DNA from: Pythium myriotylum
Taxonomy: Eukaryota > Oomycota > Peronosporomycetes > Pythiales > Pythiaceae
DNA: 64,000 nt
Direction: 5' to 3'
Assembly (NCBI GenBank): GCA_023091665.1
Contig: JALJCQ010000017.1
Span: 1,550,001-1,614,000, forward strand
The notes beneath the pieces were generated by a model. The model was given only the letters and a program-made list of their open reading frames with translations, was not told where the DNA came from and did not search any database. The translations under genes and the position numbers were made by a program. Below are positions 22,029-33,246 of the stretch, in pieces. Positions within the stretch are counted from its first letter, which is position 1. The number at the start of each line of letters is the position of its first letter.

Positions 22029-24460
22029 CCTCGGCAACGGTTCCAGCGAGCCAACCTTGCGCGAGATGAAGACCCCGGCGAGTACCTGTTCTCGGTCGGG
22101 AAGACCCAAGGCAAGTCGAGTCAATCCACGGCGTGGTTGGTCGACTCGGGTGCGACTCAGCACATGTCGCGAACCAAGCAGTTCATGATGAACTACAAGA
22201 AGATTGACCCAGTCGACGTGCATCTGGCCGACGATGGCACAGTCCAAGCGGTTGGCGTGGGAGACATTCTCATGTCGATGAAGACTCCAAGCGGTGTCAA
22301 GAAGGGTTTGCTCACCAACGTGTGGCATATCCCCAAGCTCAGCCGCAACCTGTTCTCGGTCGGAAGATTCACGGAGGACGTTGCTCCCGTGACGTTCGAC
22401 AAGGACGGTTGCTTTGTCATGCTGAAGGGCGCCAAGCGGACCATCGGCACTCGTATCGGCAAGGGTCTGTTCAAGCTCAACATGTCTCCAGTGTCGACTG
22501 AAGCAGCCCACGCCGCCAGTGCAAGACGAGGTCGCGCCATGTCCAAGTCGTACCTGTGGCACCTCCGACTCGGTCACATCGGCTTCAGCGGTCTCGAAGC
22601 CATCGTCAAGAAGGACCTCGCCGACGGACTCGATATCGGGTCTGTGCAAGAGTGGGAGGTCTGTGAAGGCTGTGCACTGCAAGCTGACTCGCGTCAAGTT
22701 CCAGTCGGGCACGACCAAGCGGTCTGCGAATCTGCTTGACGTCGTGTACAGCGATGTGGCCGGCCCCATGAAGACTCCGACTTTCGGCGGCATGAAGTAC
22801 TTTGCCACCTTCACCGACGACAAGTCTCGACTGTGCAAGTTGTACCTGATGCGGTCCAAGGACGAAGTCTACGACAAGTTCGTCGAGTTCGTCAACTGGG
22901 CCGAGAACCAAACCGGTCGTCGAGTCAAGGTGCTTCGAACCGACGGTGGCGGCGAGTACCAGTCGGCCAAGCTTGCCAAGTTCTGTCGCAAGCGTGGCAT
23001 CGAGCACGACGTCACGCCGCCATACACGCCTCAGTTGAACGGTGTGGCGGAGCGCATGAACCGAACCATCGGTGAGTGTGGTCGTTGCAAGCTCCACCAT
23101 GCCAACTTGTCCGACGAGTACTGGGGCGAAGCCGTCATGACTGCAGTCGAAGTTCGCAACCGACTTCCGACCCGCGCTCAAGACTTGTACAAGTCGCCGT
23201 ACGAAGAATGGTACGGGAAGAAGCCCTTGCTCGCCAACTTCAAGGTGTTCGGCTGTCATGCGTACGTCCACGTGCCCAAGGAGAAGCGGTCGAAGTTCGA
23301 CGCCCGAGCCATCTTGTGTCGGTTCCTCGGCTACTCGGACCACGAGAAGGCGTATCGGTTTGAAGAAATCGCAACCGGCCGGATCGTCATCAATCGAGAC
23401 GCGCAGTTCATGGAAGACACATTCGACGATGGCAAGCGCGAAGAACCCTGGAGCAAGTCCGTCGAGTTCCGCGACGATGAAGATGATGAAGATCAAGATG
23501 AAGCAACCGACAACCAAGATGATGAAGACATGGGTGAGCAGCCAGCCTCACCAGCACCAAGTCAGCGCAGCTACGAGCGACCGGAGTGGCAACAGGGCCA
23601 GCGGTCGCAGCGTCCAGCAGCACCAGCATCGGCCCAGCAGCCGAATGTCGACTACGCACCAGGGTCCAAGCGCCACTCTCGCACGCACTCGCTCGAGAAC
23701 CTGGCTGAACCGCCAGTTGAGAAGCGCTACGGACGTGTTGGACGCACAAGTGGTGCGACTCCACCACCCACGCAAGGTTCAAGGACATCGCTCGAAGATC
23801 TGTCTGCACTGCTCACGTCGATCGAAGAGGAAGGCGTAGAAGATGAAGACGAAGAAGGCGAAGACGTGCAAGAACAAGGGGGAGAAGACCAAGATCACGA
23901 TCTCGAAGAGTTTGCTTTCGTCGTGAATTCAGGGGGAGAGTTGCCGACATCGTTCAAGTCGGCGATGGAATCCGACGACGCCAGCAACTGGAAGGAAGCC
24001 TGCGACTCCGAGCTTGAGTCGCTCAAGAAGAACGAGACCTGGGACCTAGTCCCTTTGCCAGCCGGACGCAAGGCCATCACCAGCAAGTGGGTGTTCAAGG
24101 TCAAGGAAACCGCCGAAGGACTCGTCGAACGGTACAAGGCTCGACTCGTTGCCAAGGGGTTCCTGCAAAAGTACGGCATCGACTTCGAAGAGACATTCGC
24201 ACCCGTCGCCAAGTTCACGTCGATCCGCACCATCCTCAGCATCGCCGCTCGACACAAGCTCATGATCCATCAGATGGATGTCAAGACGGCGTTCCTGAAC
24301 GGCAACCTCGACGAAGAAATCTACATGAAGCAGCCCGAAGGCTTCGTCGACCAGCGCCACCCCGACTACGTGTGCAAGCTCAAGCGCTCGCTCTACGGTC
24401 TCAAGCAGTCGCCACGCATGTGGAACCAGACCATCGACGCCTTCATGCGCAAGGTCGGCT
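21827..24460 (+). pseudogene. CopA polyprotein fragment (A8, left part)
   Basis: Counterpart of A5. Zinc knuckle, Asn-Gly tract, protease and HHCC region are in frame to the 2-bp deletion at about 22678. From there the integrase, linker (with DEATDNQ) and RT frame is open to the A9 insertion after MRKVG. At the variable integrase codon it has TAC (Tyr), unlike A5, so only one frameshift separates it from coding integrity apart from the insertion. The first part of gag is missing. Confidence 0.84.
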
Positions 24461-24817
24461 TGTTGGAAGGTCGCTTGGTTGGTGGGATGCAAAATGCAAA
24501 GTGAATTGATCGGGACTTAGTTCGCTACTGCTACCTCTAAGCCGTCTGTGTGTCCTACGCTACCATAATCAAATGTATGTCCTACCTATCGTAAACATAT
24601 GCAAACATAAACTGACTTCGTGGATACTTCAACGAAGTCGATGGGTGGCACTGGATTCAAACCAGAACCAGACGGAGAATCTTCCACATGTCGAATCTTC
24701 CACATGTCGAATCTTCCACGGAGAATCTTCTGCAGGAGAATCTTCTACAGCCGAGCTTCAACTGCCGAGCTTCAACTGGAATGATGACGCTGGGTTCGAG
24801 GCGCATCATCTTCAACA
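24461..24817 (-). repeat. CopA LTR, 357 bp (3' LTR of A9)
   Basis: Reverse complement TGTTGAAG...CCAACA. It has two minisatellite units and a GTGTGT stretch one unit shorter than in the 359-bp form. The polyprotein stop (TGA in TGTTGA) lies at its very edge. Confidence 0.94.
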
Positions 24818-27800
24818 CTCCCCCTCGACTGCGTCTTGAACACCAAGCTTGGTGCGGAGCACGTCGAACTGGACAGTGGGGATCGGCTTGGTCATGATGT
24901 CGGCAAGCATGTCTTGGGTCGGGCAATACTGGAGAGACACTTGGCCGTCCTCGACCTTCTCACGAACGAAGTGGTAGCGAATGTCGATGTGCTTGGTGCG
25001 CTTGTGGAACTCGGGGTTCTTGGCCAACGCGATCGCACCTTGGTTGTCTTCGTACACCGTGAGCGCTTGGTCACTTGCAACTTCGCCGAGTTCGCACAGG
25101 AACGCCTTAAGCCACACGGCTTCTTGGATCGCTTCCGATAGAGCCATGTACTCTGCTTCGGTCGAGGAGAGGGCGACAGTTCGCTGCTTCTTGCTGCGCC
25201 AGCTGATGCACCCGCCGTTGAGCATGAACACGTAGCCGCTGGTGCTTCGACGTGACTCGATGTCGCCAGCCCAGTCGGCGTCGGAGTAGCCGACCAGTCT
25301 TCCGTCGTTCGATGCCGAGAACTGCAGGCCGTACGTCGGAGTCGCTTGCAGGTAGCGGAGCACACGCTTGAGAGCTTGCCAATGTGTTGGACACGGGTCC
25401 GCGGCGAACTGGCTGAGTGTGCCGACTGCCGCTGCGAGGTCTGGTCGAGTGCCGACCATGAGGTACATGAGTGCGCCGACTGCACTTCGGTACGGCACGT
25501 TCTTCATGGTGTCTTCGTGCTTGCAACCACCTTCGCACATGGCCTTGGTCAGCTTGAGTCCGGGGTCTTGAGGGGTCCTCACTGGTTTGCAGTCTTGCAT
25601 GCCGAACTTGGTCAGGATCGACTGCAGGAACTTGGTCTGCCGCATGGTCACGTCGCCGGACTTGGGGTCTTGATCAACTTCCATGCCGAGGCAGTACTTG
25701 AGTTCGCCGAGGTCGGACATCTCGAAGCGTTCGCTGAGTGCACGCTTGGTCGCCGTGAGCAACTCGAGGCTGTTGCAGGCGAGGATGAGGTCGTCGACGT
25801 AGATCACCACGAAGATCATCGCTGAGCCGCTCCGCTTGACGTACACGCAGTGGTCCATCTCGCACTTGGTGAAGCCGACCTTGCGCATGAAGGCGTCGAT
25901 GGTCTGGTTCCACATGCGTGGCGACTGCTTGAGACCGTAGAGCGAGCGCTTGAGCTTGCACACGTAGTCGGGGTGGCGCTGGTCGACGAAGCCTTCGGGC
26001 TGCTTCATGTAGATTTCTTCGTCGAGGTTGCCGTTCAGGAACGCCGTCTTGACATCCATCTGATGGATCATGAGCTTGTGTCGAGCGGCGATGCTGAGGA
26101 TGGTTCGGATCGACGTGAACTTGGCGACGGGTGCGAATGTCTCTTCGAAGTCGATGCCGTACTTTTGCAGGAACCCCTTGGCAACGAGTCGAGCCTTGTA
26201 CCGTTCGACGAGTCCTTCGGCGGTTTCCTTGGCCTTGAACACCCACTTGCTGGTGATGGCCTTGCGTCCGGCTGGCAAAGGGACTAGGTCCCAGGTCTCG
26301 TTCTTCTTGAGCGACTCAAGCTCGGAGTCGCAGGCTTCCTTCCAGTTGCTGGCGTCGTCGGATTCCATCGCCGACTTGAACGATGTCGGCAACTCTCCCC
26401 CTGAATTCACGACGAAAGCAAACTCTTCGAGATCGTGATCTTGGTCTTCTCCCCCTTGTTCTTGCACGTCTTCGCCTTCTTCGTCTTCATCTTCTACGCC
26501 TTCCTCTTCGATCGACGTGAGCAGTGCAGACAGATCTTCGAGCGATGTCCTTGAACCTTGCGTGGGTGGTGGAGTCGCACCACTTGTGCGTCCAACACGT
26601 CCGTAGCGCTTCTCAACTGGCGGTTCAGCCAGGTTCTCGAGCGAGTGCGTGCGAGAGTGGCGCTTGGACCCTGGTGCGTAGTCGACATTCGGCTGCTGGG
26701 CCGATGCTGGTGCTGCTGGACGCTGCGACCGCTGGCCCTGTTGCCACTCCGGTCGCTCGTAGCTGCGCTGACTTGGTGCTGGTGAGGCTGGCTGCTCACC
26801 CATGTCTTCATCATCTTGATCTTCATCATCTTCATCGTCGCGGAACTCGACGGACTTGCTCCAGGGTTCTTCGCGCTTGCCATCGTCGAATGTGTCTTCC
26901 ATGAACTGCGCGTCTCGATTGATGACGATCCGGCCGGTTGCGATTTCTTCAAACCGATACGCCTTCTCGTGGTCCGAGTAGCCGAGGAACCGACACAAGA
27001 TGGCTCGGGCGTCGAACTTCGACCGCTTCTCCTTGGGCACGTGGACGTACGCATGACAGCCGAACACCTTGAAGTTGGCGAGCAAGGGCTTCTTCCCGTA
27101 CCATTCTTCGTACGGCGACTTGTACAAGTCTTGAGCGCGGGTCGGAAGTCGGTTGCGAACTTCGACTGCAGTCATGACGGCTTCGCCCCAGTACTCGTCG
27201 GACAAGTTGGCATGGTGGAGCTTGCAACGACCACACTCACCGATGGTTCGGTTCATGCGCTCCGCCACACCGTTCAACTGAGGCGTGTATGGCGGCGTGA
27301 CGTCGTGCTCGATGCCACGCTTGCGACAGAACTTGGCAAGCTTGGCCGACTGGTACTCGCCGCCACCGTCGGTTCGAAGCACCTTGACTCGACGACCGGT
27401 TTGGTTCTCGGCCCAGTTGACGAACTCGACGAACTTGTCGTAGACTTCGTCCTTGGACCGCATCAGGTACAACTTGCACAGTCGAGACTTGTCGTCGGTG
27501 AAGGTGGCAAAGTACTTCATGCCGCCGAAAGTCGGAGTCTTCATGGGGCCGGCCACATCGCTGTACACGACGTCAAGCAGATTCGCAGACCGCTTGGTCG
27601 TGCCCGACTGGAACTTGACGCGAGTCAGCTTGCCGAGTGCACAGCCTTCACAGACCTCCCACTCTTGCACAGACCCAATGTCGAGTCCGTCGGCGAGGTC
27701 CTTCTTGACGATGGCTTCGAGTCCGCTGAAGCCGATGTGACCGAGTCGGAGGTGCCACAGGTACGACTTGGACATGGCGCGACCTCGTCTTGTACTGGCG

Positions 27801-29131
27801 GCGTGGGCTGCTTCAATCGACACTGGAGACATGTTGAGCTTGAACAGACCCTTGCCGATACGAGTGCCGATGGTCCGCTTGGCGCCCTTGAGAACGACGA
27901 AGCAACCGTCCTTGTCGAACGTCACGGGAGCAACGTCCTCCGTGAATCTTCCGACCGAGAACAGGTTGCGGCTGAGCTTGGGGATATGCCACACGTTGGT
28001 GAGCAAACCCTTCTTGACACCGCTTGGAGTCTTCATCGACATGAGAATGTCTCCCACGCCGACCGCTTGGACCGTGCCATCATCGGCCAGATGCACGTCG
28101 ACTGGGTCAATCTTCTTGTAGTTCATCATGAACTGCTTGGTTCGCGACATGTGCTGAGTCGCACCCGAGTCGACCAACCACGCCGTGGATTGACTCGACT
28201 TGCCTTGGGTCTTCCCGACCGAGAACAGGTACTCGCCGGGGTCTTCATCTCGCGCAAGGTTGGCTCGCTGGAACCGTTGCCGAGGGTTGCCGTTTCCGTT
28301 TCCGTTGCCGTTGCCGTTGCCGCCGGAGTTGCCGTTGCCGTTGCCGTTGCCGTTGTCCTTGACACGCGAGTGGCACTCCGCGGCCCAATGACCGATCTTG
28401 CCGCAGTAGTTGCACGTGCCAGTCTTCTTGACTGCACGGCCCTTGGGCTTCGCGTCACTTGTCATGAACGCTTGGCCAAGCGTGGCTCCGTCGCCACCTT
28501 GCTCCTTGCGCTTCATGTCTTCATGGAGCAGCCGAGACGTCACGAGTTCCCACGTGAGCGCGTCGACACGCGACTCCAACGCCGTGATGAGGAACTGGTA
28601 CGACTCGCTGAGACTGCCGAGAAGCGTGATCACCAAGTCGTCTTCGCTGACCGGAGCGCCCACTGCGTCGAGTTGCTCCGCCAGGGTCTTGAGCTTGTTG
28701 ATGTGCGTGAGCACATCGTCACCTTCTTCCATCATGGTCGTGAAGAAACGACGACGAAGAAAGAGCTTGTTGGCAAGGCTCTTCTTCTCGAAGTGTTCTT
28801 CCAGTCTTGACCATGCATCTTGCGCACCACCCGCCGACCGAACCAGCGGGAGCTGCGAGTCTTCCATCGCGAGACAGATCATCGCGAGCGCCTTGCGAGA
28901 CTTCTTCTTGAAGAGGGCTCGGTCCGCGTCGGTCTGGCACTGCTCGAGTTTGACCTCTCCACAGACAACTTCCCAGACGTCGCGTTCTTCGAGCACCATC
29001 TGCATCTTGAACTTCCATGTGTGGAAGTTGGTTCCGTCGAACTTGTTGATGCGGGCTGGGGTGGTCGAATCCATGGCGAAGGCTGGGGAGGCGAAGTCGG
29101 TGGAGGCAGAGTCGGCTGGGCTTGGGCTCAT
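24812..29131 (-). CDS. CopA Gag-Pol polyprotein, intact (A9)
   Basis: 1439 residues from [10 protein letters not shown]. Its ATG lies in the primer site; MDSTTPAR, 19 residues on, is an alternative start. Gag occupies about 20-235. The CCHC knuckle is C240, C243, H248, C253, followed by an Asn-Gly tract. The aspartic protease motif is D321-S-G. Integrase has zinc ligands H460, H465, C494, C497 and catalytic D525, D588, E624 (DD35E), with Tyr at 647 where five sister copies have amber. An acidic linker precedes RT (about 940-1190; YVDD 1111-1114). RNase H begins near 1280, with D1284 in SDADW. The stop falls in the first bases of the 3' LTR. As in other copia elements a single polyprotein would be cut by its protease; how Gag is over-produced is not evident here. 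The frame also extends 12 codons upstream into the LTR ([11 protein letters not shown]), probably 5' of or in the leader. Confidence 0.93.
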   Translation of the reverse strand: MSPSPADSASTDFASPAFAMDSTTPARINKFDGTNFHTWKFKMQMVLEERDVWEVVCGEVKLEQCQTDADRALFKKKSRKALAMICLAMEDSQLPLVRSAGGAQDAWSRLEEHFEKKSLANKLFLRRRFFTTMMEEGDDVLTHINKLKTLAEQLDAVGAPVSEDDLVITLLGSLSESYQFLITALESRVDALTWELVTSRLLHEDMKRKEQGGDGATLGQAFMTSDAKPKGRAVKKTGTCNYCGKIGHWAAECHSRVKDNGNGNGNGNSGGNGNGNGNGNGNPRQRFQRANLARDEDPGEYLFSVGKTQGKSSQSTAWLVDSGATQHMSRTKQFMMNYKKIDPVDVHLADDGTVQAVGVGDILMSMKTPSGVKKGLLTNVWHIPKLSRNLFSVGRFTEDVAPVTFDKDGCFVVLKGAKRTIGTRIGKGLFKLNMSPVSIEAAHAASTRRGRAMSKSYLWHLRLGHIGFSGLEAIVKKDLADGLDIGSVQEWEVCEGCALGKLTRVKFQSGTTKRSANLLDVVYSDVAGPMKTPTFGGMKYFATFTDDKSRLCKLYLMRSKDEVYDKFVEFVNWAENQTGRRVKVLRTDGGGEYQSAKLAKFCRKRGIEHDVTPPYTPQLNGVAERMNRTIGECGRCKLHHANLSDEYWGEAVMTAVEVRNRLPTRAQDLYKSPYEEWYGKKPLLANFKVFGCHAYVHVPKEKRSKFDARAILCRFLGYSDHEKAYRFEEIATGRIVINRDAQFMEDTFDDGKREEPWSKSVEFRDDEDDEDQDDEDMGEQPASPAPSQRSYERPEWQQGQRSQRPAAPASAQQPNVDYAPGSKRHSRTHSLENLAEPPVEKRYGRVGRTSGATPPPTQGSRTSLEDLSALLTSIEEEGVEDEDEEGEDVQEQGGEDQDHDLEEFAFVVNSGGELPTSFKSAMESDDASNWKEACDSELESLKKNETWDLVPLPAGRKAITSKWVFKAKETAEGLVERYKARLVAKGFLQKYGIDFEETFAPVAKFTSIRTILSIAARHKLMIHQMDVKTAFLNGNLDEEIYMKQPEGFVDQRHPDYVCKLKRSLYGLKQSPRMWNQTIDAFMRKVGFTKCEMDHCVYVKRSGSAMIFVVIYVDDLILACNSLELLTATKRALSERFEMSDLGELKYCLGMEVDQDPKSGDVTMRQTKFLQSILTKFGMQDCKPVRTPQDPGLKLTKAMCEGGCKHEDTMKNVPYRSAVGALMYLMVGTRPDLAAAVGTLSQFAADPCPTHWQALKRVLRYLQATPTYGLQFSASNDGRLVGYSDADWAGDIESRRSTSGYVFMLNGGCISWRSKKQRTVALSSTEAEYMALSEAIQEAVWLKAFLCELGEVASDQALTVYEDNQGAIALAKNPEFHKRTKHIDIRYHFVREKVEDGQVSLQYCPTQDMLADIMTKPIPTVQFDVLRTKLGVQDAVEGEC

Positions 29132-29135
29132 AACC

Positions 29136-29492
29136 TGTTGGAAGGTCGCTTGGTTGGTGGGATGCAAAATGCAAAGTGAATTGATCGGGACTTAGTTCGC
29201 TACTGCTACCTCTAAGCCGTCTGTGTGTCCTACGCTACCATAATCAAATGTATGTCCTACCTATCGTAAACATATGCAAACATAAACTGACTTCGTGGAT
29301 ACTTCAACGAAGTCGATGGGTGGCACTGGATTCAAACCAGAACCAGACGGAGAATCTTCCACATGTCGAATCTTCCACATGTCGAATCTTCCACGGAGAA
29401 TCTTCTGCAGGAGAATCTTCTACAGCCGAGCTTCAACTGCCGAGCTTCAACTGGAATGATGACGCTGGGTTCGAGGCGCATCATCTTCAACA
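29136..29492 (-). repeat. CopA LTR, 357 bp (5' LTR of A9)
   Basis: Looks identical to the partner at 24461. The primer site 29120-29135 adjoins it on the minus strand. Confidence 0.94.
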
Positions 29493-30603
29493 CGGCTTCA
29501 CCAAGTGCGAGATGGACCACTGCGTGTACGTCAAGCGGAGCGGCTCAGCGATGATCTTCGTGGTGATCTACGTCGACGACCTCATCCTCGCCTGCAACAG
29601 CCTCGAGTTGCTCACGGCGACCAAGCGTGCACTCAGCGAACGCTTCGAGATGTCCGACCTCGGCGAACTCAAGTACTGCCTCGGCATGGAAGTTGATCAA
29701 GACCCCAAGTCCGGCGACGTGACCATGCGGCAGACCAAGTTCTTGCAGTCGATCCTGACCAAGTTCGGCATGCAAGACTGCAAACCAGTGAGGACCCCTC
29801 AAGACCCCGGACTCAAGCTGACCAAGGCCATGTGTGAAGGTGGTTGCAAGCACGAAGACACCATGAAGAACGTGCCGTACCGAAGTGCAGTCGGCGCACT
29901 CATGTACCTCATGGTCGGCACTCGACCAGACCTCGCAGCGGCAGTCGGCACACTCAGCCAGTTCGCCGCGGACCCGTGTCCAACACATTGGCAAGCTCTC
30001 AAGCGTGTGCTCCGGTATCTGCAAGCGACTCCGACGTACGGCCTGCAGTTCTCGGCATCGAACGACGGAAGACTGGTCGGCTACTCCGACGCCGACTGGG
30101 CTGGCGACATCGAGTCACGTCGAAGCACCAGCGGCTACGTGTTCATGCTCAACGGCGGATGCATCAGCTGGCGCAGCAAGAAGCAGCGAACTGTCGCCCT
30201 CTCCTCGACCGAAGCAGAGTACATGGCTCTATCGGAAGCGATCCAAGAAGCCGTGTGGCTCAAGGCGTTCCTGTGCGAACTCGGCGAAGTTGCAAGCGAC
30301 CAAGCGCTCACGGTGTACGAAGACAACCAAGGTGCGATCGCGTTGGCCAAGAACCCCGAGTTCCACAAGCGCACCAAGCACATCGACATTCGCTACCACT
30401 TCGTTCGTGAGAAGGTCGAGGACGGTCAAGTGTGTCTGCAGTATTGCCCGACCCAAGACATGCTTGCCGACATCATGACCAAGCCGATCCCCACCGTCCA
30501 GTTCGACGTGCTCCGCACCAAGCTCGGTGTTCAAGACGCAGTCGAGTCGAGTGGGGGTGTTGAAGATGATGCGCCTCGAACCCAGCGTCATCATTCCAGT
30601 TGA
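29493..30603 (+). pseudogene. CopA RT end and RNase H (A8, right part)
   Basis: Resumes the A8 host after the target duplication with [25 protein letters not shown], the connection domain and RNase H ([25 protein letters not shown]) are unbroken to the stop in the LTR at 30603. It was split from the left half by A9. Confidence 0.86.
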
Positions 30604-30852
30604 AGCTCGGCAGTTGAAGCTCGGCTGTAGAAGATTCTCCTGCAGAAGATTCTCCGTGGAAGATTCGACATGTGGAAGATTCGACATGTGGAAGATTCTC
30701 CGTCTGGTTCTGGTTTGAATCCAGTGCCACCCATCGACTTCGTTGAAGTATCCACGAAGTCAGTTTATGTTTGCATATGTTTACGATAGGTAGGACATAC
30801 ATTTGATTACGGTAGCGTAGGACACACACAGACGGCTTAGAGGTAGCAGTAG
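30558..30852 (+). repeat. CopA LTR, 3'-truncated (295 bp)
   Basis: 3' LTR of A8, starting TGTTGAAG after GTCGAGTCGAGTGGGGG (a variant polypurine tract). It stops at ...GGTAGCAGTAG, where a - strand CopB LTR begins exactly at its terminus. The remaining ~64 bp are not found on the far side, so the rest was lost after a CopB insertion. Confidence 0.9.
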
Positions 30853-31207
30853 TATTAAAGGTCACGAAGTCGAGAAGAGGAGTGGACTTGACTGAAGCTT
30901 GGCAAAATGCAGAGTGAATTGATCGGGACTTAGTTCGCTGTCGCTACCTCTAAGCCGTCTTGTGTCCTACGCTACCATAAACATATGCATGTCCTACCTA
31001 TCGTAATCATATGCAGAGGTATACACACTTCGTGGGTACTTCAACAAAGTTGATGGGTTGAACTGGGTTCAACCCAGAACTAGATGGAGAACTTTCCACC
31101 TGAGAATTTTCTACATGGGAATCTTCCACATGAGAATTTTCTACAGTTGAATCTTCCACAACTTGAACTTCAACTTCAAGATGTTGTGACACATTGTACC
31201 CATAATA
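30853..31207 (-). repeat. CopB LTR, 355 bp (3' LTR of B1)
   Basis: Reverse complement reads TATTATGGGTAC...GACCTTTAATA. It shares the CAAAGTT variant with the LTR at 62922, whereas the other CopB LTRs have the CAAGGTT form (AACCTTG on +). Confidence 0.93.
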
Positions 31208-31214
31208 GCCCCCC

Positions 31215-32377
31215 TCAATGGTCACAGCCTTGAATTCCGAGGGCTTGAGTGAGCTCTTGGTGACGGGGACCGGGTAGACCCTTCGTGAGCAAGTCGGCGT
31301 TCATGGTTGAGCTTGGGCAGTACTTTACTTCGACTTCCCCGGACTTGACTTCATCACGAATGTGGTGGTATTTGATGTCGATGTGCTTGGCACGACCATG
31401 GTTTACTGGGTTCTTGGTCATCTTGATGCATGACTGGTTGTCTTCAAGAATCACCAACTTCGGACTTGGGACTTGTGCAGCGTCCAATGCTTCACACAGT
31501 AGGCGATGGACCCACTTGCCCTCTTGAATTGCGAGACTCAATGCGATGTACTCGGCTTCGCTTGTAGATAGGGAGACACTTGATTGCTTCTTGGATCCCC
31601 AGCTAATGGGTCCGCCGGCAAGTGTAAACACGTAGCCGGATGTTGACTTGCGGTCTGATATGTCACCGGCCCAATCGGCATCGGAGTAGCCAGCAAACTT
31701 CATGTCCGGGTCTGTAGTGAATCGAATCCCGTGCGACTTGGTGCCTTGGAGGTAACGGAAGATGCGCTTGACGGCAATCCAATGGACTTCATGGGGCGCT
31801 TCCATGAATCGCGAGACCATTCCCACGGCGAATGCAATGTCAGGTCGAGTGGCACACATTACATGCATCAGTGCACCAACTGCCTCGCGGTATGGGGCAT
31901 TGGTGACCGGCACATCGTCTTCATTCGTCGTGGTGAGCTTGGTACTGACGTCAACTGGGCTTGCTACCGGCTTGCAGTCTTCCATGTTGAAGCGCTTTAA
32001 GATGTCACTGATGTAACGGCGCTGGCACAGAGTAACCGAACCATCTGCATTGTCGACGAGTTCGATGCCGAGGACAAACTTGCATGGACCATTGTCGGTC
32101 ATCTCGAATCGCGTCTTGAGTTGTGACTTCACGTCCGTGATCAGGTCAGGCGAACTTCCAGTAATGATCACATCGTCAACGTAGACGAGTAGGAGCACAC
32201 ACTGGCCATCGATACACTTGATGTACAGACACGGATCGGACTTGGATGCGTTGAAGCCGATCGATCGTACGTACTCGTCGAAGGTTTCGTTCCAGACCCG
32301 AGACGCCTGTTTTAGTCCGTAGATGGACTTGAGTAGCTTGAGACAGTCGTAGCCTCGCTCGAGTTCCATGCCTTCGG
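31215..32377 (-). pseudogene. CopB RT C-terminal part and RNase H (B1)
   Basis: Unbroken frame: [94 protein letters not shown]; stop at 31215 next to the polypurine tract. The open frame extends into the A10 LTR. The upstream RT half lies at 37432-37928. Confidence 0.86.
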
Positions 32378-32736
32378 TGTTGAAGATGATGCGCCTCGAA
32401 CCCAGCGTCATCATTCCAGTTGAAGCTCGGCAGTTGAAGCTCGGCTGTAGAAGATTCTCCTGCAGAAGACTCTCCGTGGAAGATTCGACATGTGGAAGAT
32501 TCGACATGTGGAAGATTCTCCGTCTGGTTCTGGTTTGAATCCAGTGCCACCCATCGACTTCGTTGAAGTATCCACGAAGTTAGTTTATGTTTGCATATGT
32601 TTACGATAGGTAGGACATACATTTGATTACGGTAGCGTAGGACACACACAGACGGCTTAGAGGTAGCAGCAGCGAACTAAGTCCCGATCAATTCACTTTG
32701 CATTTTGCATCCCACCAACCAAGCGACCTTCCAACA
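32378..32736 (+). repeat. CopA LTR, 359 bp (5' LTR of A10)
   Basis: TGTTGAAG...CCAACA. It shares with its partner at 37073 the private variants GAAGACTCTCC and CGAAGTTAG. Confidence 0.94.
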
Positions 32737-32740
32737 GGTT

Positions 32741-33246
32741 ATGAGCCCAAGCCCAGCCGACTCTGCCTCCACCGACTTCGCCTCCCCAGCCTTCGCCATG
32801 GATTCGACCACCCAGCCCGCATCAACAAGTTCGACGGAACCAACTTCCACACATGGAAGTTCAAGATGCAGATGGTGCTCGAAGAACGCGACGTCTGGGA
32901 AGTTGTCTGTGGAGAGGTCAAACTCGAGCAGTGCCAGACCGACGCGGACCGAGCCCTCTTCAAGAAGAAGTCTCGCAAGGCGCTCGCGATGATCTGTCTC
33001 GCGATGGAAGACTCGCAGCTCCCGCTGGTTCGGTCGGCGAGTGGTGCGCAAGATGCATGGTCAAGACTGGAAGAACACTTCGAGAAGAAGAGCCTTGCCA
33101 ACAAGCTCTTTCTTCGTCGTCGTTTCTTCACGACCATGATGGAAGAAGGTGACGATGTGCTCACGCACATCAACAAGCTCAAGACCCTGGCGGAGCAACT
33201 CGACGCAGTCGGCGCTCCGGTCAGCGAAGCGAAGACGACTTGGTGA
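32741..33246 (+). pseudogene. CopA gag N-terminal part (A10), two frameshifts
   Basis: [10 protein letters not shown]...MDSTT starts normally at 32741. A 1-bp deletion near 32813 (ACCCAG for ACCCCAG) then moves gag into another frame ([19 protein letters not shown]...). The 5-bp GCGAA duplication near 33230, the same as in A2, shifts it again. The net result is no full gag from the native start. Confidence 0.85.

Larger units (their letters stand above)
24461..29492 (-). mobile_element. CopA copy A9, full length, apparently intact
   Basis: 5032 bp with LTRs at 24461-24817 and 29136-29492 that look identical by eye, a perfect 5-bp target duplication (CGGCT), primer site, polypurine tract and one unbroken polyprotein frame. 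It is the best candidate for an autonomous CopA in the window. Confidence 0.93.
24456..29497. other. Target-site duplication CGGCT around A9
   Basis: CGGCT at 24456-24460 and again at 29493-29497, directly outside the two LTR ends. This shows an uncomplicated integrase-mediated insertion into the RT region of A8. Confidence 0.9.
21468..30557 (+). repeat. Segmental duplication unit 2 (9.1 kb)
   Basis: Same architecture as unit 1 but retaining the whole inserted A9 element and the complete 3' part of the host, so it represents the ancestral arrangement. It is bounded on the right by the LTR at 30558. Confidence 0.8.

Noticed and set aside
30853..30857. TATTA at CopB LTR edges as a target-site duplication or AT-rich target preference
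   Set aside because: The B7 target CGTTG lies outside TATTA/TAATA on both sides, so these bases belong to the element ends.
32741..33246. Programmed ribosomal frameshift in gag
   Set aside because: The shifts come from a 1-bp deletion and a 5-bp duplication absent from intact copies such as A9 and A11, which have one continuous frame. There is no slippery heptamer requirement to explain.
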